Shown: in pieces, positions 26,173 through 33,458 of the stretch
Position numbering within the stretch: position 1 is the first letter of the stretch
Layout: every line of letters starts with the position of its first letter
NCBI RefSeq assembly: GCF_002532075.1
Contig: NZ_LYXE01000090.1
Coordinates: forward strand, 264,653-328,652
DNA length: 64,000 bases
Direction of reading: 5' to 3'
DNA from: Candidatus Chloroploca asiatica
GTDB taxonomy: Bacteria; Chloroflexota; Chloroflexia; Chloroflexales; Chloroflexaceae
The notes under the pieces: generated by a model
What the model was told of the DNA's origin: nothing
The model's database searches: none
Seen by the model: only the letters and a program-made list of their open reading frames with translations
Program-made: the position numbers and the translations under genes

Positions 26173-26205
26173 GACCTCACAGGTCTTGAAGACCTGTGAG
26201 GTCTT
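26171..26205. repeat. GACCTCACAGGTC palindrome, copy 1
   Basis: The arms 26171-26186 and 26190-26205 are perfect complements over 16 bp around TGA. The stem reads AAGACCTCACAGGTCT. The same 15-bp stem occurs at 39190-39222 with the different loop GAC. It lies between two convergent genes, so it may terminate both. Confidence 0.8.
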
Positions 26206-26214
26206 CGACCGATT

Positions 26215-26242
26215 TTGTTGCTTAGGAGCGCAGCGAAGCATC
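26215..26242. repeat. Half-copy of a dispersed repeat, at the 3' end of the phosphatase gene
   Basis: A 28-bp block beginning TTGTTGCTTAGGAGCGCAGC is identical to 48119-48146. It covers the stop codon and the last codons of the minus-strand SpoIIE-type gene, so those residues (SDASLRS) are encoded by the repeat. The partner half found in other copies is absent here. Confidence 0.75.
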
Positions 26243-29200
26243 GCTACCGTCGAGCCCATCAGGATGCATCGCATCCTTCAGAACGGTGGGCGCAGCCCTA
26301 TACACCCGATCACACTTCAAGACCAGCAACGTAATATCATCATACGGTGGCTGACCACGTCCATAGGTCGCCACCGCCTCCAAGATCGCCGCAACAAGTA
26401 CCTCTGCATGTTCAAGGTGATGCAGCCTGATCAGGTCACGCAATCGATCAGTGCCAAATTCGCTCTGAAATTCATCAATGGTTTCAGTTGCCCCATCCGT
26501 ATAGCAGAGCAAAATGTCTCCAGGTTCCAGGCATATTTCGGCTTCGTTGAGCTGAATCTCTTCCAGGACACCCAACGCAATCCCCGGTGTCCGTAGTTCG
26601 GTAATCGTGCCATCACTGGCATGATAATGCAGTGGTGGATTGTGCCCAGCCACACTGTAGCGCACCTGGCCCGTATCTGGCTGGAGAATACCATAAAAAA
26701 GCGTGACAAACATACCCGATTCCGAGTCGCGGTTGATCCATCTGTTCGCCCGTTCTAACGCCACTGATGGCGAAGAACCATCGAGGGCCGCCGCACGCAC
26801 CAGCGAACGCGAAAGGGCCATAAAGAGCGCCGCAGGAACCCCTTTGTCACTCACATCGGCGATCACAAAACCGAGGGGGGTCGCTCGCTCATCTCCTTCA
26901 GGCAATGGCGGATGAAATGGTAAGCGCCAGAAATCAAAAAAATCACCCCCGACCATCCGTGCCGAACGCCACGCCGAGGCGATCTGCCAGCCCTCTAGTT
27001 GCGGAGATCTTGATGGCAACAGGGCCGTCTGCAATTCACGAGCCACCTTGATCTCTTGCTCAAGCTTGGTCGCCACTTCCGCTTCCTGCGCGAGTTGCAG
27101 GCTCTCTAATGCTGCCGCCACCTGACGTGCGGCACCAATACAAAGGTTGATCTGACGAGTATCAAACTCCGCGATCACTTCATCAAAATCAAGCACCAGT
27201 GCGCCGAGATGACCACTTCGCCCTGTCAAAGGAAGCGCAACGAGGCTTTGCCCTGCATGAATGCTCGTCAGGGCAGGCCAGACACGCGCGCGTTCCTCAG
27301 CGCCGCTGATCCTGATCAATGGCATCGGTTGACTCGTCTGCAGACTATAGATGCGGGCCAGCAGCGGAGCCTCGGTCAGCGTCATCGGCACCCCGCTCAG
27401 CGCATCGCGTAGCTTGCCGGTCACCCCATAGCTTGCGCGTACCACAAAAGTCTCTTGCTCCCAAAGCAAGAGATAACACCGTGCCGCGCCGAGCAAGATC
27501 GGCGGCAGGCGTACCGCAGTCGCCAGCAGGTCTTCGACACAATTGGCCCGGCCAATATTCTCGGCCACTTGTAGCAGAGCATTGAGCGTCCAGGCCTCTT
27601 CTTGTTGTGCCCGATAGATATTAGCACTGTCAATCGCAATCGCAATCTGATCGGCCAAGGTGCGCATCACAAAGAGATCATCGGCATCAAAATCATTGAC
27701 TTCGGCACTCTGCACATCAAGAATACCAACCACCTCTGCGCCAATCCGTAGGGGCACCACCAGTTCAGAACGAGTAGTATTATTGCCGGCAATATAGCGC
27801 GGATCACGCTGTACATCGCCAATCAAGATAACCTCTCTACTGCGTGCAGTGGCCCCAATCAAACCCTGCCCAATCATCAACGGACGGGTACGCACCGCTT
27901 CGAGTTGTTCGTCAGTCGCGGTCGAGGCACGGAAGTAGATCCGTTCATCGCCAGGTTTCAGGGTAAAAATATGCACTGGATGGTACGCAAAATGTTCGTG
28001 GATCAAGCGGACAATGGCCGGCAAGAGTTGCTCAAGATCGAGGATAGCCGTGATGCGTTCGCTGACCTGCTGAATTGCCTGGAGTTGTACGGCACGACGG
28101 CGCGCCTCGCTAAAGGCACGCGCCCGGGTGATCGCAACTGCCGCCTGATCGGCAATCAACGAGAGCAAGCGCAAATCATTGGCCTCAAACGCGCCCGGTT
28201 GATAACTCTGCACCGACAGCGAGCCAATCACCTCTTCGCCAATGAGCAAGGGCACATAGATCCCCGAACGCGGCGGGCGTTCGCTCTGGTAGCGTGGACG
28301 GGCTGGCAGATGCTTCATCTCCTCAAGAAAATCTTCAACCAGCAGCGCCTTGCCCGTCTGATGCATCCAGCCAATCAAGCCATCACCATCGGCAAGATCA
28401 ACCGTGAGCCGCGGCAAACGCACATTATCCTGAACGCGCACCATCAATGTATACCGCGAACCCTCGAAGAGCCCGATATGAAACGACGAGGTATCAACAA
28501 CTTTGCCAGCCTCGCGATAGACAAGTTCACAGAGCGTCTCTACGTCGAGTTCACTCCGGATAATCGCCCGACTCACCTCATTGAGCATCGCCAGTTCACG
28601 GACTGAGCGACGCTGGCTGGCGAGGTTCAGCGAAGCCCGGCGCACCGCTGCGGCAGCGGCAACCATCGCCAGGCCGGCCAGGAGAAAATAGGCAATCCCC
28701 AACTCGCGATAGATAGCGGCCCCGAGCAACGCCAACGGCAAGGGCAAAAGTTCGGCCCCGAGTGCAAGGTACCATGTGCGCTGCCACCATGCGAAGACAG
28801 CCGACAGACCACCCTGAAGCCACTCACGGCCAACGCGAGTCAACTGGATGACCCCAAAGAGACTGAGCATACTCCAGATCAAAAGCGCAACCGGATCAAG
28901 GGTAGCCGGATCATACTGAGAGCGTCCAGTCGCTGCGGTCGCGAGCATTGCCCCGAGCAGCACGCCAGCGGCGCGCATCCCGCCACGGAGGAAAGGGCGG
29001 GCAACAAGATAATAGAGCGTACGTGGGCGGTTATAGATCAGCGTCAACAACAACCCAGAGACAGCCCCCTCAAGCGCGGCAATCAATGCCGCCGCACCCG
29101 GGCCAAGGCTTAGCGCAGCGGTGAGCAAAACCACGCCCGCGAGACCATAGACCTCGGCGAACGACGTACGAAAACTGAGCGCATCAATCGCAAGGGCGAG

Positions 29201-29323
29201 AGCGGCAAAAAGCAGGAGGGCCGGCAGCGAAGGCACAAACCACGGCGCAAAGAGTAACCAGAGCCAGCCAGGGAGACCGACGAGCAATGCATAGAGCATC
29301 AGTAGCCGTTCGTGTTTCACCAT
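26222..29323 (-). CDS. Membrane-anchored triple-GAF SpoIIE-type protein phosphatase
   Basis: This 1033-residue protein is probably the activator of the neighbouring partner-switching module. Residues 1-240 hold about seven hydrophobic segments (a MASE-like sensor), and three GAF domains follow at about 260-740. A PP2C/SpoIIE catalytic domain lies near 770-1000, with metal-binding MVGGDFFDFW, VIADVSDKGVPAALFM and PYDDITLLVLK. It would dephosphorylate an anti-sigma antagonist (STAS) protein. Two STAS genes lie immediately upstream on the same strand. ATG at 29323 is chosen over an earlier frame start. The last residues are derived from a dispersed repeat that provides the stop codon. Confidence 0.88.
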   Translation of the reverse strand: MVKHERLLMLYALLVGLPGWLWLLFAPWFVPSLPALLLFAALALAIDALSFRTSFAEVYGLAGVVLLTAALSLGPGAAALIAALEGAVSGLLLTLIYNRPRTLYYLVARPFLRGGMRAAGVLLGAMLATAATGRSQYDPATLDPVALLIWSMLSLFGVIQLTRVGREWLQGGLSAVFAWWQRTWYLALGAELLPLPLALLGAAIYRELGIAYFLLAGLAMVAAAAAVRRASLNLASQRRSVRELAMLNEVSRAIIRSELDVETLCELVYREAGKVVDTSSFHIGLFEGSRYTLMVRVQDNVRLPRLTVDLADGDGLIGWMHQTGKALLVEDFLEEMKHLPARPRYQSERPPRSGIYVPLLIGEEVIGSLSVQSYQPGAFEANDLRLLSLIADQAAVAITRARAFSEARRRAVQLQAIQQVSERITAILDLEQLLPAIVRLIHEHFAYHPVHIFTLKPGDERIYFRASTATDEQLEAVRTRPLMIGQGLIGATARSREVILIGDVQRDPRYIAGNNTTRSELVVPLRIGAEVVGILDVQSAEVNDFDADDLFVMRTLADQIAIAIDSANIYRAQQEEAWTLNALLQVAENIGRANCVEDLLATAVRLPPILLGAARCYLLLWEQETFVVRASYGVTGKLRDALSGVPMTLTEAPLLARIYSLQTSQPMPLIRISGAEERARVWPALTSIHAGQSLVALPLTGRSGHLGALVLDFDEVIAEFDTRQINLCIGAARQVAAALESLQLAQEAEVATKLEQEIKVARELQTALLPSRSPQLEGWQIASAWRSARMVGGDFFDFWRLPFHPPLPEGDERATPLGFVIADVSDKGVPAALFMALSRSLVRAAALDGSSPSVALERANRWINRDSESGMFVTLFYGILQPDTGQVRYSVAGHNPPLHYHASDGTITELRTPGIALGVLEEIQLNEAEICLEPGDILLCYTDGATETIDEFQSEFGTDRLRDLIRLHHLEHAEVLVAAILEAVATYGRGQPPYDDITLLVLKCDRVYRAAPTVLKDAMHPDGLDGSDASLRS

Positions 29324-29418
29324 GGCAAATGACAGCAGGCTCTCACAGCCCAGCAAGAGCGGTGAAGCCCTGGGCTTGAAGCCGCCTTACCACGGGAAGA
29401 ATGATTGCACTGACGCAC

Positions 29419-30168
29419 CTACGAGTGCATACGTCCCTGCCCAAAAGCATGCTGTGCCTCTTCGAGGGTCGGATGGATCGAAAACACCTGAACAAACCCG
29501 GTGAGAGTAAAAACCTCAAACACCTGGGGCTGCAACAAAGCGAGGCGCAACTCACCACCGAGCGTCATCAACTCTTTACGGATCAGCAGAAGGGCACGTA
29601 GGCCACTACTCGAAAGAAAATTGACCCCACCGAACTCAAGCAAGACAAAGCGTGCCCCCAGGGCAATACGTTCGTGCACATCACGCGTCAATTGGGGTGC
29701 AGTGACGGCATCAACGCGCCCCGTGACAGGAATCACGACCACATCATCCCGTGAGCCAGGCGTAATATATTTGATCATGGTCAACACATTGCCGCCCTGG
29801 GGATTAAAATCGAAACGCACTTCGTCCATCAGGCGGGTGATCAAATAGAGCCCGAGCCCACCGACCTGGCGTTCCTCAAGGGGTGAGGAGATATCAGGGG
29901 GCGGCACGTTTTGCGGATCGAACTGGCGACCATAATCACGTAACTCCAGCACAAACTGATTATCCTCGCACTGCCAGGTCAACGTCAGATCACCCGGCTC
30001 ATCGCGATCATACGCGTGCTGGATCACATTGGTTGCTGCTTCATCAACCGCAAGTTGCACCTGCCAGGTCGCCCGCTCATCGAGGCCCGCGAGTTCAGCG
30101 GCCTCAGTCACAAACGCACTGATCCGGGCCAGGGCATCAAGATCGGCGGTAAGAGTAATGCTTTCCAT
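29419..30168 (-). CDS. Fused RsbW-like kinase and STAS domain
   Basis: This 249-residue protein joins the two opposing parts of a partner switch. Residues 1-130 are a GHKL/HATPase domain of the RsbW anti-sigma type: VDEAATNVIQHAY is the N box and GLGLYLITRLMDEV the G box. Residues 140-245 form a STAS domain, including LLEFGGVNFLSSSGLRALL where a Ser after the S-S is the likely phosphorylation site. Ordinary systems have these as separate proteins; the fusion suggests intramolecular control. It lies 21 bp downstream of a separate STAS gene and 95 bp upstream of the phosphatase. No sigma factor is nearby. Confidence 0.88.
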   Translation of the reverse strand: MESITLTADLDALARISAFVTEAAELAGLDERATWQVQLAVDEAATNVIQHAYDRDEPGDLTLTWQCEDNQFVLELRDYGRQFDPQNVPPPDISSPLEERQVGGLGLYLITRLMDEVRFDFNPQGGNVLTMIKYITPGSRDDVVVIPVTGRVDAVTAPQLTRDVHERIALGARFVLLEFGGVNFLSSSGLRALLLIRKELMTLGGELRLALLQPQVFEVFTLTGFVQVFSIHPTLEEAQHAFGQGRMHS

Positions 30169-30189
30169 AGGCTGAAGGCGAGTATCCGG

Positions 30190-30540
30190 CTAAAATGAGC
30201 CGACCGCCTCAATCGTATCGTTGTAGAGTTCGAAGAGCGAGGTAAACCCGGTGAGATCAAACACTTCTTTGATGCGGGGAGGCAACCCGGCAATGCGAAT
30301 ATCCCCACCCTCAAGATCAGTAATTTTCCATTCACGGGCACGTTTCCGTGCTTCAATCAAGACACGCAGACCAGGGCTGCTAATATATTCTAATTTGGAA
30401 CAGCCGAGCACAATCCGGTAGCGACCCTCATCAAAGAGAGCATCAATGCGCTGTTTCAACTGCACTGCCGTCGCCGCATCAACCCGACCAGCAATCTCAA
30501 GCAAATCAACCCGATTAAAGCGGCGGTGGTCAATATTCAT
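30190..30540 (-). CDS. STAS-domain anti-sigma antagonist
   Basis: This 116-residue STAS protein resembles RsbV/SpoIIAA. LEIAGRVDAATAVQLKQRI is the first strand-helix, and LGCSKLEYISSPGLRVLIEA carries the phosphorylatable serine. The more usual SSAGLR has Pro here in place of Ala, as SSPGLR. It is the first gene of the three-gene stretch, and its ATG at 30540 has GTGAGGTG just upstream. A kinase-phosphatase pair in the same operon should set its phosphorylation state. Confidence 0.93.
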   Translation of the reverse strand: MNIDHRRFNRVDLLEIAGRVDAATAVQLKQRIDALFDEGRYRIVLGCSKLEYISSPGLRVLIEARKRAREWKITDLEGGDIRIAGLPPRIKEVFDLTGFTSLFELYNDTIEAVGSF

Positions 30541-30592
30541 GCCTACACCTCACGACAACAGTCTCAACGACCTGCGTGCTACGCACAAAGAA

Positions 30593-30601
30593 ATTATAAC
30601 A
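30593..30601 (-). promoter_or_regulatory. Extended -10 promoter of the partner-switching operon
   Basis: On the minus strand TGT precedes TATAAT (hexamer at 30593-30598). No good -35 is seen 17 bp upstream. The start would fall near 30586, giving a leader of about 45 nt before the STAS gene at 30540. Confidence 0.6.
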
Positions 30602-30702
30602 CACTACGTCTCATCTTCAGATCTGCTGTCCTCGATCGATCAAGAAGCAGTGGCTGGCGGAAAAAAAGCAGCGAAAGCTGGCCCCCCCAAGGGCCATAAA
30701 GC

Positions 30703-31791
30703 TTATACCGGCATTGTCTCATTTGCCTTCGACACCGTCAAGGGCAGCGTTGCCTTGACTTTGCGTAGGCGGGTCACGGCATCGATCGCTGCATCGTGTA
30801 CATTGGCATCTTCGTCTTCCATGGCGCGCAGCAAGGCATTGATCACCGAAGTCGTCGCAGCGGCCACGCCAAGCCTCCCGATGGCCCGAGCTGCTGCTTC
30901 ACGCGCATAAGGGTCGCGATCACCGATCAAATCGGTAAGCTTTCCCACAATCTCACGCGTTCCTGCAAGCTCACCCAGTTGGCCCAGGGCCAGCGCTGCG
31001 GCGGAGCGGACAAACGGATCGGCATCACTTAAACAGAGACTGAGATGATCGATCAGTTGGGGAGAAGCGATCCGATCGCCCAGTAAACCCAGCGTACGCG
31101 CTGCGGCGTAGCGCGTTTCGAGATCGCAATCATAGAGCGCCACCCGCGTCAGGGCTTTGACCAGCAGCGCCGGCGGAGTGCTGGCAAACAAACCAAGCAT
31201 CCGTGCTGCAGCAGCACGCACATGCGCGGCACTGTCATTCAGGCCATCATGCAATAACACAAGATCGGCTGCCGTATAGATGCCTTCGCGCTGGCGCAGG
31301 CTGCGAATCGTTTCATACCGTGATTGCCAACCTGGATCATGGAGGAGACGCCGTAACTGCTCCAACTCTGTCGGCGGATACCCATCCAGTTCGGCCAGCA
31401 AGGTCACACGTAACCATTCATCGCGGCTGCTATTTAACCGCTGCCGCGCCAGATGGATCACATTCAACCCAACAATCAGTTGCTCAACTGCTGAACGTAA
31501 CTCGGCCTGCGAACGCAATTCCCGCTCGATCAGGGTAGATAGTTGAAAACGAATACGCCCCGCCCGCCGTACAATGATATCAGCACCAGGTCCCTGCACC
31601 ATCTCTGCCAGGGTTAGTACAGCGGCAACTGGCTCACGCTGAAAAGCATGGAGGAATGGTTCAAGCGTTCTTACAGCAAGATAGCCAAGGACTGAGCTTG
31701 TTCCAGAGATCTGAATTTCTTGTTGCGGGTTACGCGTAAATTTATGCATTTGTTCAGCAATACGCGCTCGCCATGAATCCTGGTCAAACAT
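30703..31791 (-). CDS. HEAT-repeat protein
   Basis: This 362-residue protein is built largely of HEAT repeats from about residue 150 to the end. Typical units are VRAAAARMLGLFA, RYAAARTLGLLGD, VRSAAALALGQLG and AREAAARAIGRLG, spaced about 35 residues apart. The first 150 residues are helical and not recognised. Such proteins are usually scaffolds. The gene lies 162 bp before the STAS gene, on the same strand, but with a separate promoter between. The start codon lies within a perfect palindrome and has no ribosome binding site, so the start is less certain. Confidence 0.85.
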   Translation of the reverse strand: MFDQDSWRARIAEQMHKFTRNPQQEIQISGTSSVLGYLAVRTLEPFLHAFQREPVAAVLTLAEMVQGPGADIIVRRAGRIRFQLSTLIERELRSQAELRSAVEQLIVGLNVIHLARQRLNSSRDEWLRVTLLAELDGYPPTELEQLRRLLHDPGWQSRYETIRSLRQREGIYTAADLVLLHDGLNDSAAHVRAAAARMLGLFASTPPALLVKALTRVALYDCDLETRYAAARTLGLLGDRIASPQLIDHLSLCLSDADPFVRSAAALALGQLGELAGTREIVGKLTDLIGDRDPYAREAAARAIGRLGVAAATTSVINALLRAMEDEDANVHDAAIDAVTRLRKVKATLPLTVSKANETMPV

Positions 31792-31844
31792 AGCTATGTT
31801 TAACAGATAGCATTATGGTTTTTCATGTGTAGACACGCTATCTG
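31786..31844. promoter_or_regulatory. Palindrome at the HEAT gene start and adjacent inverted repeat
   Basis: A 16-bp perfect palindrome (AAACATAGCTATGTTT) at 31786-31801 includes the ATG of the HEAT gene. Just upstream, the arms 31804-31811 and 31837-31844 (CAGATAGC and GCTATCTG) flank a CATAAT hexamer on the minus strand. This may be an operator for a dimeric repressor, or a structure that hides the start codon. Confidence 0.45.
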
Positions 31845-31903
31845 CTTTCTCCTGCCTTGTCGGAATTATAGCACATTAGCCTACCGCAAAGAGGGTAAGG
31901 AAA

Positions 31904-31912
31904 TGGTATTAT
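31904..31912 (+). promoter_or_regulatory. Extended -10 promoter upstream of rsmA
   Basis: TGGTATTAT, an extended -10 sequence, lies 73 bp before the rsmA ATG. There is no strong -35. The same TGGTAYNAT form recurs before several other genes in the window. Confidence 0.55.
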
Positions 31913-31984
31913 GGTATGAGGGTTGCGCTAGGATGATATGCTAACAATCAGCATCTCGAGAAATAGCAACATGCAAGGAACCTG

Positions 31985-32845
31985 ATGTCCAATCCCTATC
32001 TGCATCCCCAGCGTATTCGTGGAGCCCTCCGCACCCTTGATCTTCGTCCTAGTCGTGGTATGGGCCAGAATTTTTTACTTGATGCCGACGCTCTGGCCAC
32101 GATTGTCACGGCAGCCGAGTTGGCTCCCACCGATCTTGTGGTCGAGGTTGGACCTGGTCTGGGGGTGCTCACCTGGGAATTGACGCGGCAGGCCGCCCAT
32201 ACCATAGCGATCGAACTGGATCGTCGCCTCGCGGCGCGGCTCACCGAAGAGTTTGCCGGTCAACCGCTGACTATTGTGCAGGCTGATGTGTTACAGGTTC
32301 GCCCAGGCGATCTGTTGCCAGCCGACACGCACACGTCAGGCTATAAATTGGTGGCGAATCTTCCCTATGCCATTACCTCGGCGGTGCTACGCCATTTTCT
32401 TGAAGCCGATCTTTCCCCAACGCTCTCTGTTGTCCTTGTTCAATGGGAAGTAGCCCAGCGCATTACCGCTGGCCCCGGTGACTTGAGCATCCTCGCACAC
32501 TCGGTACAACTCTATGCCGAACCCACCATCATCGCTCGTGTCCCTGCGAGCAGTTTTTTGCCAGCACCCGCCGTTGATTCCGCAGTGCTGCGACTGCGTC
32601 GCCGCCAGCAACTTGCCGTTGCCGTTGATGATGTTGACCGTCTCTTTCGGGTGATCAAGGCCGGTTTTTTGCACGGCCGTAAACAACTTGGCAATGCCCT
32701 GCCCAGCGGCCTGGCGGCAATGGGCTTCGATGTGCCCCGCGCAACAGCGCTCGTCGCCCTCGCTGCCGCTGGCATTGACCCCCAACGCCGCGCCGAAACC
32801 CTGACCCTCGCTGAATGGGCCAGGCTTGATGCGGAGATCTGGTAA
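31985..32845 (+). CDS. rsmA: 16S rRNA (adenine1518/1519-N6)-dimethyltransferase
   Basis: This 286-residue enzyme (KsgA) dimethylates two adenosines near the 3' end of 16S rRNA and acts as a late assembly checkpoint for the small subunit. MGQNFLLDADALATIV is the N-terminal signature. VVEVGPGLGVLTWELTRQA is the SAM-binding loop, and VANLPYAITSAVLRHFL contains the NLPY catalytic motif. LVQWEVAQRI replaces the usual MVQKEVA. A helical C-terminal domain follows. The ATG at 31985 is preceded by AAGGAA. Confidence 0.96.
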   Translation: MSNPYLHPQRIRGALRTLDLRPSRGMGQNFLLDADALATIVTAAELAPTDLVVEVGPGLGVLTWELTRQAAHTIAIELDRRLAARLTEEFAGQPLTIVQADVLQVRPGDLLPADTHTSGYKLVANLPYAITSAVLRHFLEADLSPTLSVVLVQWEVAQRITAGPGDLSILAHSVQLYAEPTIIARVPASSFLPAPAVDSAVLRLRRRQQLAVAVDDVDRLFRVIKAGFLHGRKQLGNALPSGLAAMGFDVPRATALVALAAAGIDPQRRAETLTLAEWARLDAEIW

Positions 32846-32888
32846 GCAACTTTTGTCAATATTTTGTTATTGTTTTGCACAGAATATG

Positions 32889-32897
32889 TGGTATAAT
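32889..32897 (+). promoter_or_regulatory. Extended -10 promoter of the PPOX-type gene
   Basis: TGGTATAAT lies 43 bp before the ATG at 32941. A TTGTTT at 32870-32875 could serve as a -35 with a 16-bp spacing. Confidence 0.7.
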
Positions 32898-32940
32898 CTA
32901 GACAGTGGGCACGAAAAAATAAAGACAAATGAGGTATGGT

Positions 32941-33342
32941 ATGGAACAGACTATTCCGGGAAAACCCTTCAGTATTCTCTATAAGCAGCAGTACGCCAAT
33001 CTCTTCACCTTTCGCAAGAATGGTGAGGCCATCAAGACGCCGATCTGGTTTGCCGAGCGTCAAGGCAAGATTTATGTGATGACCACCATGGATTCAGGCA
33101 AGGTCAAGCGGATTCGTAATAATGGCCGGGTTCAGATTGGCCCCTCAGATCGCGCTGGCAAGCCGCTTGGCCCTACGGTTGAGGCCCAGGCCCGCATCCT
33201 CGAAGAGCACGAGTTTCAGGTAGCGAAAGATGCGCTCGACCGCAAGTATGGTCTGTTCAAGGCGATCTTCGATTTCTTTGGTACCCTCAGCGGGATGAAC
33301 CGTGCCTGGATCGAGATTTCGCCCGCGCCCGATGTGCTTTAG
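32941..33342 (+). CDS. PPOX-class flavin/F420-dependent oxidoreductase-like protein
   Basis: This 133-residue protein has the split beta-barrel of the pyridoxamine-5'-phosphate-oxidase-like group. Its FTFRKNGEAIKTPIWFAERQGKIYVMTT and KVKRIRNNGRVQIGPSD segments closely fit the 'PPOX class F420-dependent' subgroup. Whether it uses FMN, F420 or heme cannot be told. The ATG at 32941 has GAGGT five bases before; an in-frame ATG at 32929 is less well placed. A terminator follows immediately. Confidence 0.85.
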   Translation: MEQTIPGKPFSILYKQQYANLFTFRKNGEAIKTPIWFAERQGKIYVMTTMDSGKVKRIRNNGRVQIGPSDRAGKPLGPTVEAQARILEEHEFQVAKDALDRKYGLFKAIFDFFGTLSGMNRAWIEISPAPDVL

Positions 33343-33376
33343 GGCTGCGCCTTTGACAACCTGCATGAGTGGAACC

Positions 33377-33405
33377 AAAAATGACCAGCTTCGCTGGTCA
33401 TTTTT
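33377..33405 (+). terminator. Terminator after the PPOX-type gene
   Basis: The arms 33377-33389 and 33393-33405 pair perfectly over 13 bp around TTC, with T's in the 3' arm. The tip reads CCAGC-TTC-GCTGG, as in the hairpin at 63970-64000. Confidence 0.85.
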
Positions 33406-33441
33406 GATTTGGTACCACACACACGCCTCAGGGGAGGAATA

Positions 33442-33450
33442 TGGTATCAT
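33442..33450 (+). promoter_or_regulatory. Extended -10 promoter giving a leaderless mRNA
   Basis: TGGTATCAT ends eight bases before the ATG at 33459. Normal spacing puts the start site at about 33456-33459, so the mRNA should have virtually no 5' UTR. An in-frame alternative start upstream is blocked by a stop. Confidence 0.65.
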
Positions 33451-33458
33451 AAGCGCCT

